Assembly: GCA_002914845.1 (NCBI GenBank)
Contig: JXTC01000014.1
Location: 1,142,958 to 1,206,957 of the forward strand
Direction of reading: 5' to 3'
Source of the DNA: Trema orientale
Taxonomy: Eukaryota > Streptophyta > Magnoliopsida > Rosales > Cannabaceae
Length of the DNA: 64,000 nucleotides
Below are positions 35,161 to 52,000 of the stretch, in pieces. Each line of letters starts with the position of its first letter. Position 1 is the stretch's first letter. The translations under genes and the position numbers were made by a program. The notes under the pieces are model-generated. The model ran no database searches, was not told where the DNA came from, and worked only from the letters and a program-made list of their open reading frames with translations.

Positions 35161-37716
35161 TCACAATCTACGCAGTCCCAAACTCCTAACATGGGTCTGG
35201 TAAGCCTCTCGAGCAATAGGCTTAGTCAATGGATCAGCAACCATGCGACTCGTAGAAATATGCTTCAGGACCACCTCCTTTTGCGCAACCATATCACGAA
35301 TGAAATGGTATCGAATATCAATGTGTTTAGTTTTTCCATGGTATTTTGGGTCCTTTGCATAAGCCAACGCAGCCATACTGTCACAATATATAGTAACAGG
35401 CTCTAAAGCGCGTGCGCCAACTCCAAGTTGTGCAAAAAACCTCTTTAACCAAATACCTTCTTGTACAGCAGCTGAGCAAGCAACATACTCCGATTCCATG
35501 GTAGATAATAATATACAGGACTACTTCTTACTGCTCCAAGATATGGCGCCATTGCTGAGCAAGAAAGCATAAACAGAAGTCGATTTGCGCTCATCTAGGT
35601 CACCACCCCAATCAGCATCACTATAGCCAATTAAGCGCAAATCCAACGCCTGATAGCAAAGCATGTAATCAGCTGTCCCTTTGAGGTATCGAAGTATTCT
35701 CTTCACTGCTTTCCAATGAGTAAGGCCGGGATTCGACTGGAATCGGCTGACTAACCCAACGACATAGCAAATGTCGGGCCGAGTACACATCATAGCGTAC
35801 ATCAAACTTCCAATAGCACTGGCATAGGGAACTCGAGCCATGTAATCTTTTTCCTCTTAAGTCTTTGGACACATGTCAAGGCTTAAGGTATCATTCTTTG
35901 AGATAGGAGTATCAATGGGTTTACAGTTTTGCATCTGAAACCGTTCGAGTATTTTCCTAATGTAAGTCTCTTGGGACAAACCAAGGAATTTTCTCGAGCG
36001 GTCTCGAAGGATCTTAACTCCGAGCACATAACTCGCCTCACCCATATCCTTCATCTCAAAGTTTGAGGATAACCACGCCTTGATGGTGACTATCATCTCC
36101 TTGTCGTTTCCAGCTAAAAGAATGTCGTCCACATACAATGAAAGGATAAGAAAACTTTTCTTGGACCGTTTAACATACACACAGTGGTCTTCCTCAACCA
36201 TCATAAACCCATTAGAAATAATGGCTCGATGAAATCTAAAGTACCACTGCCTAGATGATTGCTTTGAGCCATAAATGGAACGGTAGAGCTTGCAAACTTT
36301 GCGCTCTTGTCCTTTTGTCTCAAAGCCCTCAGGTTGATCCATGTAGATCTCTTCATCTAGATCTCCATTGAGAAATGCAGTTTTAACGTCCATTTGATAA
36401 AGTTCCAAGTCCAAATGAGCGACAATAGCTAGAATTAGGCAAATTGAGGCAAACCTCACTACTGGTGAGAAGGTCTCCTTATAGTCAATACCCTCTTTCT
36501 GGGTGTAGCCTTTCGCCACAAGTCGTGCCTTGTACCTTTCTATGGATCCGTCTACCTGGCGTTTGACTTTTAGAACCCATTTGTTCCCGATAGTCTTTCA
36601 CCTAGGTGGAAGATTCACCAAGTCCCAGACTTGGTTTTTCTTCATAGACTCCATCTCTTCAATCATTGCAGCTTTCCATTTCTCAGAAGCAGGAGATGAG
36701 AGTGCCTCTCGATAATTCTTAGGCTCATCTTCATCCTGCGAAGCACACATGAATGCTTCCCCCTCAATCTCAAAACGACGACGAGGGACGTTTCCACGTT
36801 GGCTCTTACGCAGTTGTGGATTTTGAGAACCAACATCTAATGGTAAACTCCCACTAGAAATAGAGTCACTCTCGATTTCTGAAGTTGAAACTAGAGCACC
36901 TTCATTTGGTTCTTCAATCTCATATAGCTCCAAGTTTCTATCCACATCTCCTCTTCTTGGAAATTCCTCCTCAAGAAAATCTACATCTCGCGACTCAATT
37001 TCAGTTACAGTTCCATCGGGTTGTTCACCAAGCATTACATATCTTTTCGATTCATCAGAGTATCTAATGAATATGCATTTGTGCGCCATTGGGCCTAACT
37101 TCCCATGCATATGAGAAGTAGTGTGAACATACCCCGCTGAACCCCATGGGCGTAAATGACCCAATTCGGACTTTCGCCCTGTCCATCGCTCATAAGGGGT
37201 TGATGGAACTGATTTTGAGGATACTCGATTAAGGATGTAGGCCACAGTCAATAAAGCATCCCCCCAGAAAGATATTGGGAGGTTGGCCTGCGCCATCATC
37301 GACCTAACCATTTCTAACAGCGTACGATTCCTTCTCTCCGCTACACCATTTTGCTGCGGAGTGCCAGGAATTGTTAGCTGTCGAAGAGTGCCTTTTTCAT
37401 CACATAATTTCTTGAATTGCTCAGATAGATACTCGCGGCCACGGTCTGTCCTGAGAGTTTTAATATTCTTCTCTGTTTGATTCTCAACCAAATTCATAAA
37501 TCGTCTAAAGCATTCCAATGCTTCCGACTTATAGGAGATCAAATAGACATGACTGTAACGCGTAAAGTCATCTATGAAAGTGATGAAATAGGTGGCACCG
37601 TGTCTTGCCCTCACGTTCATTCGTCCGCAGATGTCAGAATGTACTAGCTGCAGAGGAATTGTTGCCCGTATGGCTTTTTCAAAAAAAATAAATAAAAATA
37701 AAGTCCAATCAGGCAA
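35161..37716 (-). pseudogene. Copia element 1 pol remnant: integrase, RT, RNase H
   Basis: One frame is kept from 37716 to 35161 but broken by three stops: TGA at 36598-36600, TAA at 35857-35859 and TAG at 35521-35523. Integrase core: Asp in VHSDICG, Asp in RTDRGREY, Glu in [41 protein letters not shown] and catalytic YVDDIL. RNase H: SDADWGGD, MESEYVAC, TKHIDIRYHFIRD. The order IN-RT-RH marks Ty1/copia. No frameshift is seen, so coding decay is recent, in line with low LTR divergence. The N-terminal polyprotein is absent. Confidence 0.92.
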
Positions 37717-37981
37717 CCATGCGATCGGAAAACACAGTCAAACTTTCGGGTAAAATGACTTTGACTCAAAAAATCTCTCAAACCATATATCAAATGATTT
37801 CCAGATTGTTATGGTAGAACATATACATAATAATCTACCACATATTAAAAAATCACGACCAAATAATATCCAGAACTATATAAACCAAAAAACATGGCAT
37901 ATCATGGTGTTTTCGGTTTAAGAGTTCATGTACCTCCCTCCTTAGCCTTTTTCCAACGGAGAATGGAGCCCACCAACAGCC

Positions 37982-37993
37982 GCTCTGATACCA
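37982..37993 (-). other. Primer binding site of copia element 1
   Basis: The minus strand reads TGGTATCAGAGC, the standard plant copia site complementary to the 3' end of initiator tRNA-Met, one base inside the 5' LTR. It fixes the element's orientation. Confidence 0.92.
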
Positions 37994-37994
37994 A

Positions 37995-38443
37995 TGTCGG
38001 AAGCGTGGTTGGCGGTGGTGCCGGATGAATCCTCAGACCTACCGCCGGTATAAGAATCGCCTTGGTGCCTCACGTCCGTTGTAGAAAGACTCCTCTTTGT
38101 AAGCTCGCGGTGAGTGGCGTTACAAGAACAACCACTATAAATTCCACCACTCAAGAGCACTCACTGGAATTCTTTAGGTAGAGAGAGAGAGAGGAGAGAG
38201 CATATTATTTTTTCTGTACCGTACTCAGGCCTGTCAATTAATGAATTAATAGGAGAGAGTACGTATCTTTTCTATTCAAATAAGGATCTTTCATTATCCC
38301 TAAAGAATAGGAAAAATATCCCTAATTAATAGAGGTCTATCAGATATTTCACTCAAATATCTTATCTGATACGTAATCTACTCCAATTGGGCCATGCACC
38401 AACTATGGGCGCCCAATAGGAATTTTGGGCCAAAAGTCTAACA
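37995..38443 (-). repeat. Copia element 1, 5' LTR
   Basis: 449 bp with TG..CA ends, complete. It lies next to the primer binding site. A GA microsatellite inside differs in length from the other LTR. Confidence 0.93.
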
Positions 38444-39426
38444 TGACCCTTACACATTAATGTTTTTCTAACATTGTTAGTGTTGGGACAAAAAAAAAAA
38501 AAAACAATTTTGTCATTTAAAAGAATATAGAGTCAAAAGTGAGAAAGAAAATTCATATTAAGAGCAAATATTTATTGAGGGCCTACTCACCAAATCCTTA
38601 AGAACCATCTAAGAATAATACCAATTGGTTCTTCAAGATCATAGCACGAAGGTTGGCCGCATCGTCGATTCCTGATCATCACCATTCTCCATGAGACTAG
38701 TATGTGAAACACTCAAGCAGCAGAGAGAGGCTAACAGAGAGACGATGGTTTTTATTCTTATTTTTATTTTATTTATTAATGGGAAAGAGGCAATAATTGA
38801 GTGGTGGAGTTTATAAAGTTAATTTCACCATGTGATGTAGCGAGGGTTTGCTAGCGTAAGATTAAATTAACACGCAATATCATCAAAGGTGCATTGAAAG
38901 TAAAAGGACACAGTAGGCAATAAGTTGAGTATTTTTTTCCCCCTCTCCCTAGCACCGATACCCATCCCCAAGTCCCTTGCTTGACCAAGCACGTAATGCA
39001 TGGTTAATCTCTACGATAAATTTCGGTTGTCACAACCTCCAACAACGAAAGTTGCACAAGTCGGAGGTGAAATTAGACTTAGTGGTGGCATTAGGCGAAA
39101 TTGCAACGAATCAACATCTTTGCATTGGACAAAGAGTTGTTCATTGGTTGGTTGAAGCCAAGGATGAAAAGGTTGATTCCATTAGAAAAGAAACGATAGT
39201 CAAGGTTTGGACCATTTTTCAAAAATTTATGTCTACATCGATATTTTCCTCAATATTTCCATAAAAAATCAGGATACCGATACTTTCATCCTCGACTAAA
39301 TGCATATTTTGTATCTCGAAGTTTCAAACAAAAACAACAAGCAAGAAAATACAATACCCAGTTAAAAAACAGTCAGCAACTTATTGCAAAAGACAATTAA
39401 TTTCCAGTAATTTGGTGAAATTACTA
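38444..39426. other. Spacer and 3' flank of lumazine synthase
   Basis: Non-coding. A 95-codon plus-strand open frame at 38977-39264 has no recognisable motif and is not called. Sequence next to 39426 is presumably the lumazine synthase 3' UTR. Confidence 0.45.
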
Positions 39427-43146
<3,720 letters not shown>

Positions 43147-43823
43147 TGAGACTGAGAGAGAGACACAGTTGAGTTGTGTTGAGTTGAGTTGTGTTGCTGA
43201 ATACACACTTTGGTCGTCTCCTCTCCTTGTGCACAAAATGGCCTATACCTAACTGTGTCCGCTCCGCAAACAGGTCGACTCAACTAGTAGGGGTGCACAT
43301 TTCGTTATGGATACGGGAAGAGTCATAAATACCCGCTTTCAAAACCCTATTTTCATAAATACCCTTTTTTATTTTTATTTCATAAATATCCATTTTTACA
43401 CTCATTTTTAGAGAAATATAGACAATCACAGTTTTACACATGAAATATATGGTCTACGTTTTATGAATAAAAATTACACTGAAAATTAATATACATTTTA
43501 AAATATATACCATAGGTTAAATTTATAATAAAAAATATAAACTGTGGTAAACATTTATATTTATCATTCATATTTTACACATGAAATGTGTACATCATAG
43601 ATAAAATTTATATTATAAATGTGGACCACTTATATTTTACATGTGAAATGTAGACCATAAGTATTTTTAAAACAAAAATTAAAAATAAGTATTTATGAAA
43701 ATAAATTTTAAAAAGGGGTACAAGCATAAATTGCTCGGTATTTAAGTTTGGATGCCCATTATTGTAAGCTCAGGCCCAAGCCCAAGCCCAAATGCATTGT
43801 TATAAATCTATTATTGAACATGG
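43147..43823. other. Lumazine synthase upstream region and spacer
   Basis: Presumed promoter/5' UTR next to 43146. Beyond 43290 is AT-rich sequence with diverged repeats of a CACATGAAATATATGGTCTAC-like phrase at about 43437, 43570 and 43636. Confidence 0.45.
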
Positions 43824-43831
43824 AGATTTAG

Positions 43832-44429
43832 TAAGGGTGGCAATTCGTATTGGCGGGTCGGGTTCGTGTGGAGTTGAAGTCTAATTTATACACAAATTAT
43901 GTCAACCCGAGCCTGACCTGTGACCCATCGTGTCAGAAAAATATCAACACTAACCTGACCCGCACTTAAATCGGGTTGACCTGAACCCGACTCGTGTAAC
44001 CCGCTTTGGTGAATAACACCTAACCCATAACCCGATTTTGACCTATCAACCATATTTTGACCCGCCAACCCGCTATGATCCATATTTTTCTCTTTATATT
44101 TTCCTTTACTATGTCTATTATTGTTTCATTTCAAAACAAATAAATTAGGGGTAATTTATAAATACAACTAATAATTTATAATCCTAAACAATATATTTAT
44201 AATAATAGTCATAAATAAATTAAATAAAAATATTTTTATAATTTAATTATGTATATATTTTTTTGGCGGGTTAAGCGGGTTGACATGAACCTAACCCATT
44301 TTTTTTTTATCCGTGTCATGCAGGTTGACCCGATTTCGATCCGCACCCTTTTTCTTTGATTCTAACCCGCGAAAAATCGTGTCGTGTTCATGTCGTGTCG
44401 TCATGTCGTAATCTAAATTGCCACCCCTA
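43832..44429. mobile_element. hAT-like non-autonomous element with 8 bp TSD
   Basis: A 598 bp element with ends TAAGGGTGGCAATT and AATTGCCACCCCTA, flanked by AGATTTAG on both sides (43824-43831, 44430-44437). The interior contains GGCGGGTCGGGTTCG and GTGTCGTGTTCATGTCG-like motifs and no gene. Same family type as 20558-21257. Confidence 0.88.
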
Positions 44430-44437
44430 AGATTTAG

Positions 44438-46730
44438 CCAAATGCACTTGTGGCTATATTTATCCAAGAGTGAAGCAAATTTGACCAAGTAAAAAAAGTA
44501 TGACTATAATTCACTCTAACAAAAATGTAGTTATATCTTACCTAAATAAATATGTGGTCATAGGTCACCCAAGAAAATGAAGGGTTGTGGTTTATTTACC
44601 AATGGCTATAAATAGAGGCATTTGTGAGAGATTATGTATCTCATCTAACATCATTTTCCTTAAAAGAATTCTGTATTATTTCTTTGTGTTAGTATTCTTA
44701 AACTCTAATATTATATACTCTATATTATTATTTATAACACATTTGAGTTATTTTATAATTTTGGGCTTTATACTTGCCTTTTGATAATTTATTTAATTTT
44801 TTTTTATTATTAACTTTCATATTTTGATCTTGTAACAAATTTATACTATTTTCTAGGTTAAATATCAATTTTGACTATTAATTTTAGCAAAACACATTTT
44901 TAAACTTTAAGGATGTGTATGTTAATATTTAACTTAAATTTAAATCTAATTAAAATTAAAAGTTAAAAGAATAAATATTGCAAAAATAATTTTTTAAAAA
45001 AAAAAGCAAAAACCTATGCATATTAAATATTATTTTATGAACATGCGTATTAATTTTAGTTCAAATACATATATAGCTTTAAAAGGTATTTTAGTAGACA
45101 TATGGGTCAAAATTGGTGTTTGATTCAAAGAGAGTATACATTTACTAAAAATTTAAATCCAAATGTCAATATTGATAATAACCAAAATACAAAATATAAA
45201 TTGAACAAATTGTCAAAATAAAATGACCCTAAATTTAAAACTACCCAGTCCATAAACATGTGTTTGTGAATTATAAATCAAAGTAATTAGAGAAATCTAA
45301 TAATCCAAGTTTTGTTAGATTGGTTTAAGCTGGGTAGTCGGATTGAGAGTTTTTATTTCTTTTTTTAATATATTTTTTATTTTAGTTTTAAAAAAAAAGG
45401 TTAAAAAATAGGCATTTGAATCCTATTTTTATTATTAAATATTTATTATTTTTGTTTACCCATATAAATTTTTACAACTATATACTAATATAAGCTAACA
45501 AGTGAGTTTTTCTATTCTATTTTATTTACAAGTCAAACATGTATTTATATATTCTTTTTAATATATAGGAAGTTTGGATCGGGTTGAGTTGTGGGCTAAG
45601 AATTCTCAACTCATAACCCAATCAATATTTTCGGTTTGAAATAATTATAACTCATAAAACATATATTTTTAGTTGATTTGTCATTTTCGGCTTAGGTTGG
45701 CTAGTCAGACTAGGCTGGTTGATGAAAATCCCCTACCTAGCACTAACTTTCGTTTTTCCAAAACTAGCCCAATTTCCACGATCTTTCTCCTTTTTTTTTT
45801 ATGTCACCTAATATATTTCATATAAGTTTATCTTGGATGAGTTTTCGACTTTTTGGGTTCCACTTTAGCGAAGAGGGAAACCATAAGCGACTAAAATATG
45901 TCATGGGTTAGTAGGGTTTTTTTATTTTTTATTTTTGGTTCCTGATTTGGTCTATTAGGTTCAAACAAAAAGAGGACTTATTATAAACGTAGCATTTTCA
46001 AGTTTATTTATATATATATATATAGGGTACCAATCCTGGGTATTTTTTTTTAATCGTTTTGGCCAAATAAAATTTATTATGCATATTTTTTATAATAAAA
46101 AATGAGAGGGAAAAATAGTATTAATGATGCACGTCTTTTTATGCACATCATTATAGTCCTTGGATTACTATTAGATGATGATCTAACGGGTAGAAAAAAA
46201 ATACCTACACATAGGTAAAAAAAAAAAACTGAAAAATGGCATCCATATATATAATAGCAGTCAATTAAAGACTTTACCAATCTAACAACTTTTTTATCCT
46301 AAATGTCCGAAATACAATTAAAGTTTTATAGAAATTACAACTAAACCATAAGAAGTTAAAGGAAAAAAAAAGGAGAGAGAAAAAAATATACAAGAGGGGT
46401 GAGGAAAGTTGAGAATGAAAAACATAACTATTCTCAGGCTTTAGACTAAAGATTGAGTATGCTCTCTGGTGACTAGATGAGAGATAATTAACGAGTTAAA
46501 AAGAAAAAAAATCAGTTCATAAAGATAATCAACTAGTTACAAAAACTAAATTAAAAAAAAAAATTAGTTATGAGATTATACACACCTTTTGGACATGGCT
46601 TATAAAAATAATTTTATGACACCGGTGAATAAATGTGAAAATTGTTATATTATACTATTTTCTTTTCATATTATATATATATATTATATTATGTAAACAA
46701 AATTAACTTCTTTTCTACTTTTTTTCATTA
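44438..46730. other. AT-rich spacer
   Basis: About 2.3 kb with many homopolymer and TA runs (e.g. 46009-46023). No gene supported. Confidence 0.5.
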
Positions 46731-47947
46731 GGGCACATCTAATGTAGGGTCATGCGCAAATGACCCTAAGTAGGGTCATGAAGTGTAAATCGTCTGATTC
46801 TAAATGAGTGGTTATGATTGTAGGGACTAATATTGATAAAATATGATGAATAACACCGAAATTAATGCAATAATAATCTGGAAAGAGACCCGACTCATTT
46901 TCTTTATTTGTTTCCCTTTATCCATCAGATCCTCTCTTCGACGAAATCTCTATCTCTTTGACGAAATCCTCTCTTCATCAAAATTCCCATCCCTTCGACC
47001 CATCTCTTCGTTCATCTCTCTCCCTCGACCCAGTCTTCTATTTGTCCATCTATTTTCTAATAAGAAGACAATAGTTCATAATCTATATATAACTATCATA
47101 ATAAACTACATATAAAAGTAATTGATGGTGTGTGTGAGATCGATACACATCCGTAGTACTAAAATACTTCAATATAATGGAAGAAAGAAGATGGAGATAA
47201 AAAGAGAAGATCGAGAGAAGAGAGGCGCACTTGATGTTGACAAAGGTTGGGCCGTGGAGCTCAGGGCGACAGAGCTTCAATCGGATCTAATTTTCCTACT
47301 TGGATGAGGAGAGGATTTGATGGATGAAGATAGGATCGGGTTGAGGGAGAGAGATGAATGAATAGAGGACAATGGTCCATAATCTATATATAACTATCAT
47401 AATCAACTACATATATAAGTAATTAGTGGTGTGTGTGAGATTCATACAAATCTGTTGTAGTACTAAAATACTTCAATGTAATGGAAGAGAGAAGATGGAT
47501 ATAAGAGAGAAGACCGAGAAAAGAGAGAAGCACCTGACATTGACAAAGGTTGGGCTGCAGAGCTCAAGACGACAGAGCTTCGGCCGGATCTGATTTTTCT
47601 GCTTGGACAAGGAGAGGATTTGATGGACGAGGCGAAATAGATAGACGAAGAGAGGACCAGGTTGAGGGAGAGAGATGAACGAAGAGAAGGGTTGAAAGGA
47701 TGGGGATTTCATCGAAGAGAAGATTTGATTTTTCTACTTGGACGAAGAGAGGATCTGATGGATGAAGGGAAACAGAGAGAGTGGGTTAGGTCTCTTTTCG
47801 GGTTATTATTGCGTTAATTCTAGTGTTATTCACCGCATTTTATCAATATTAATCCCTACAATCATAATCATTCACTTAGAATCGGTCGGTTTACACTTCA
47901 TGACCCTACTTAAGGTCATTTGCCTATGATCCTACATTAGACATGCC
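46731..47947. mobile_element. Long-TIR element (MULE-like) with internal ~300 bp tandem duplication
   Basis: The ends are GGGCACATCTAATGTAGGGT and the complement-matching CATTAGACATGCC. The inverted repeats extend about 320 bp inward on each side. Between and partly within them is a tandem duplication of period about 301 bp: GACAATAGTTCATAATC at 47066 and GACAATGGTCCATAATC at 47367. Flanks TTTTCATTA and TTTTATTTA could be an imperfect 9 bp TSD. Both copies have an open minus-strand stretch with PTFVN(I/V)(K/R)C, which may be captured gene sequence. No transposase. Confidence 0.7.
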
Positions 47948-49061
47948 TTTTTATTTATATCATTTATTTAATCATAAAAAAACTAGCTATTTGAAAATAT
48001 CTAATAAAAAAAACTAAAAGGGTATTTATTCAACTCTTTAAAGGGAAAGACCATCTGACTTTTGCTTGTTTACGGTCTTTTTAACAGGTTACTGTTGTGA
48101 GGCAAATGAAGGATAACTTTATTATGTAGGGTCACTTGAATATGAAATAAAAATTTAGGAGACAAATTTATAAGAATAATGTTATGAGACACCAATGGTG
48201 TCCAGTACCACAATGACGTGTCAGTCTGTCATTGGCTAATTATAATTATAATTCAGGTAGGGCCATGTGGGACCCTGTTTATTAATTAAATCATCCAGTG
48301 ATAGACAGACATATTATTATAGTGCTGGACATTACTGATACCCTATAACATTATAATAGGGGTAAAATTTAGGGGGACACAATCGCTAATTGTTATAGAC
48401 TTTCTCTTTCTTTTTATTTTTGAAATTTTTAAGGAAAAAAAAACAAAAAAATTTAAAGGGTCTAAAGGGTCTTTAGCTCCCTCAGTCGGTCCCTGTTTTC
48501 GATTCGTTGAATAAAACAAAAGTAAAATGGCTTAGATGGTTTGTGTTTGAAAACAAGGATTCATAGGGTAGCACGCTCGCTGAATGCCGATTCCCACTGC
48601 CCATTGCCCATTCCCAGTGGAAGAAGAAATATAAATAGAAAGAGAAACCCATCTCCATCTCCATCTGTGCTAACCAATCTGCGGGGTCCCTCCGATTCGA
48701 GGGAGGCGAGAGCTTAAGAGGGTCGAGTAGGGACTCTGTACGGCGGTGCCGACGTGGACTGATGTAACTTAGTCTAATTACCTCTCTCTCTCTCTCTCAC
48801 CCCAACAAATAGCACAATAATAAGGTTTCGATCTGATCCAATCTCTCTTTCCTTTCCACATATGAGTGCTAGTCTACTGCATATAATTTTTTTTGTTCTG
48901 ATATTGAGTCCATTTTTCTTTGTACAGTTGTTCAGTTATCCGAAATTTCAATTGAACAAGTGGGGCCCATTGGATATAATTTGGATGGGATATGGGATGT
49001 AAATGTGACTGTAAAGAGAAATGTAAATGTTGATGTTGTTTGTTGGGAATTCCTGGCCAGA
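47948..49061. other. Spacer and 5' region of the O-fucosyltransferase gene
   Basis: The left part (to ~48060) matches the repeat at 33523-33636. From about 48640 the sequence is less AT-rich (e.g. TGCGGGGTCCCTCCGATTCG) and probably contains a 5' UTR exon. A TTTGTACAG acceptor at 48920-48928 suggests a 5' UTR intron before the coding start. Confidence 0.5.
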
Positions 49062-52000
49062 ATGGTTTTCAAATCTAAGATAAAATGGATTGCTCTCTTT
49101 GTCCTCCTCTTGTCTTTTGTCTCTTTGATTCGCCATCTCTCCATCGCAAGATTCTCCACCGTCGATTTGGTTCAGTACACTGCCATGGCCGGCTTTCGCG
49201 ATGATTTCGCTGCTTCCATATCCGGAACACAGGTAGGATTAGGATTAGGATTAGGATTATAGGATTCTATGATTTTGAATAACTATTCCTAGGGAGACTA
49301 ATAATAATTCTTTTATTTTTATGTATATATAATTGTATGTATGTGTCAGTTTATGTGTTTGTTATGTTTGTTACAATGAAACAGAATTTTCGGAATAAGA
49401 AACTTTGGGGTCTTGTAAAGCCCCTGCAATCCTTGCAGCCCTATGCCAACCCCAGAAGCAGCTATCCTGGTAAGAATTTGGTTGGTTATTGGTGTTCGTG
49501 TTTCGGTGTTTTTTTTTTTTTTTTTTTGTTGTTTGTTTCTGGCAATTTGTAGGCTTTTAGTTGAATTGTATAAGCAACTACTAAGGTGACATATAATCTA
49601 ACTTAAGTCCAGCCAGCCAAAAAGATGGATGGAAGTTTCTCCGCAAAGGAAGTAGAGGCTAATAGTTTAGTCGTTGAAGGATTGTTCTACTTTATATTGT
49701 AGAATGGGTTCGTAATGTTATTTTCACATGTATTTACTTTATTGTTCTATTTTTCCGGGAATATTTCTTCCTCATGTTCCTAGGGATGCTGTAGCTTATG
49801 GTTCGGAAAGATTTTCTTTTGGGATGGATGGTGAATAACTTTGGTTGGAGGAGATTCCTCTACCAGTTGAATCTGTTGGTGTAGCATTATAAAACCCATT
49901 AACAAAAGCATTTGGTTGACGGCATCGTTTTATGTATTCATCTTATGCATAATGTGCATGTAAAGTGATCCCTATTTATACACGTGTTCATGTATCTTCC
50001 CCAACAAATGTCATACTTCCTTCTTGTTTCTATCACTTCTTTTTAGATGTTAGGATGCTAACATTAGCTTGGGAAGGAACTATGAAGACATAAGGTGTAT
50101 TTGTATTTTCCTAAAAGTTTTGACCTCATGTCCTCAACTAAACAAAACAAAAAGACGCTTTTTACCTGTTAGAAAATTTATACATTCTGATCACTGAAAG
50201 CTTCATCTAAGGAGTGTAAATAGAAACTCATTCTAAGTTTTGGATTGAGCTAATGTATCATTTTTCTTTGCTTTACAGTTCCAAACAAACAAAGTAACGG
50301 TTTCATTTATGCCAAAATATTTGGTGGATTCGCAAACATAAGATCTTCCGTAAGTTTCAATCAATGTGCAAGTCATCTGTATGAAAATTTCTATTAGGAG
50401 TTAATTTAATTTTTGTTAATCTTCTAGATCTGTGATCTGGTCACCATATCCCGGCTTTTAAATGCTACTCTTGTCATTCCAGAGATTCAAGAGAGTACTC
50501 GCTCAAAAGGCATCAGGTAATTTATGCTAAGTTCGTGCTTGTTTAAATTACTGGTTCTAGGCTAGTAATCATTTTTAGTTAACTGAATTCTACCTTTCAT
50601 TTAAAATTTAACAGCAACAAATTCAAGAGTTTCTCATATCTCTATGACGAGGAGCAATTTGTAGCATCACTTACAAATGACATACTCATTGTCAAGAGCC
50701 TGCCTGAGAATTTGAAAGCCGCTAGGAGAAGGAATGCATTTCCCACTTTTAAGCCCAAAACGTCAGCTTCACCAAAATTTTATATTAAAGAAGTGCTACC
50801 AGCACTAAAGAAAGCTAAAGTTGTTGGTTTGGTTATTACAGATGGTGGATGTCTGCAGGTAGTTTACCCTTCATAATATCAAAAGAACATCGAGTTGCTT
50901 CAGCATTAACATAGTTTTTTTTTCGGAGCTATTATGGATTTTAGATTTACTGCAATAAGAAGCAGTTTCTTCGTCTCTTTAGTTTCATATGGAAGTTGTC
51001 ATTTCTGTTCACTATGCATTGGGTGAATCTGGGATCATGAATTTTTCTAGCCAAATTTGCTATTTTATTAACTAGTATTGAGTAGCTTGTTTTTTAGGAA
51101 TTTAGAAGTATCAAAAGTCTATCCTTGGTTTGAAGTCAGCTAAGATTTTGTTGGACACTTTTAAATCCTTATCCTCCTCTAGATTGGTAGGTTATGTGTG
51201 TATGTGGTTTAAAATTTGGTAACCATTAATGACCAAATTGTCCTCAGTAAGTGGGGGTAATTTCTAACAATACCAATTCGTGTCTTTTAAAAGGAAAAGA
51301 ATGTCCTTTGACCTCCCTCTCTTCTCTTGCTATTGGTATCTTCTTCACTTCCTTCTCCCCATGTAATCTTACAATTATTAGCCACAGATGCTATAATTGA
51401 TTCCAAACAGCTTTAATTTATTTTTAAATGCTCTCTTTGAAGTTTTGGATTCATTTTCAAGCCTTGTCTTTTCTGAGAACAAATTCTTATGCATACTATA
51501 TTATATATATTATTTGAATTTTCACATGTAAATTGTTATAAGTTATTTGTACTTTTCAACTGACCAGATTTAGTTTATTACAAGCTGATATGTTGCATCT
51601 TGGCTTATTTAGAGCACCATAATCCTCTATGAAAATATAAACAATAAACGGTGGGGAAGGATCTGAAAAGTTGGACAAGGATTAGATGATAAAGTCCTCT
51701 TGTGCTAATAAAAGCATTGTCTTTCACGAAACTTCTTTATTTTATTTTGTTTTTGTCTATTTTATTTCGTGTTTCCCCCTTTCATATGGGGCTTAATGTT
51801 TCACTAGAGTTATTTGCAACAAAACCTGAGGAGTTTTGTGTGTCTTTACAAATGTGCACATCTCTCTTCCATCTATTTACATATATATATATATATATAT
51901 ATCTATGTATCCATGCGTATTCTATTATTTTAGATACATTTACATTAAATTTGTGTATACAGTACACAGTGTTGTTATGTATGTATGATTTTATCTCTAT

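Larger units (their letters stand above)
33637..38443 (-). mobile_element. Ty1/copia retrotransposon, internally deleted
   Basis: A minus-strand element. The 5' LTR is on the right (37995-38443, plus strand TGTCGG..CTAACA) and the 3' LTR on the left (33637-34082), which lacks its first ~6 bases. The PBS lies next to the right LTR. The internal region is only 3.9 kb: gag, protease and the integrase zinc-binding N-terminus are missing, and coding begins at the integrase core. About 1.1 kb of non-coding sequence (34083-35160) separates the RNase H stop from the 3' LTR. By eye the LTRs differ at about 15 positions in 440 (3-4%). TGAC occurs on both flanks. It cannot be autonomous. Confidence 0.92.

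Noticed and set aside
38977..39264. 95-codon plus-strand open frame near the lumazine synthase 3' end
   Set aside because: No recognisable motif, no splice partners, ends in a low-complexity tail; likely chance.
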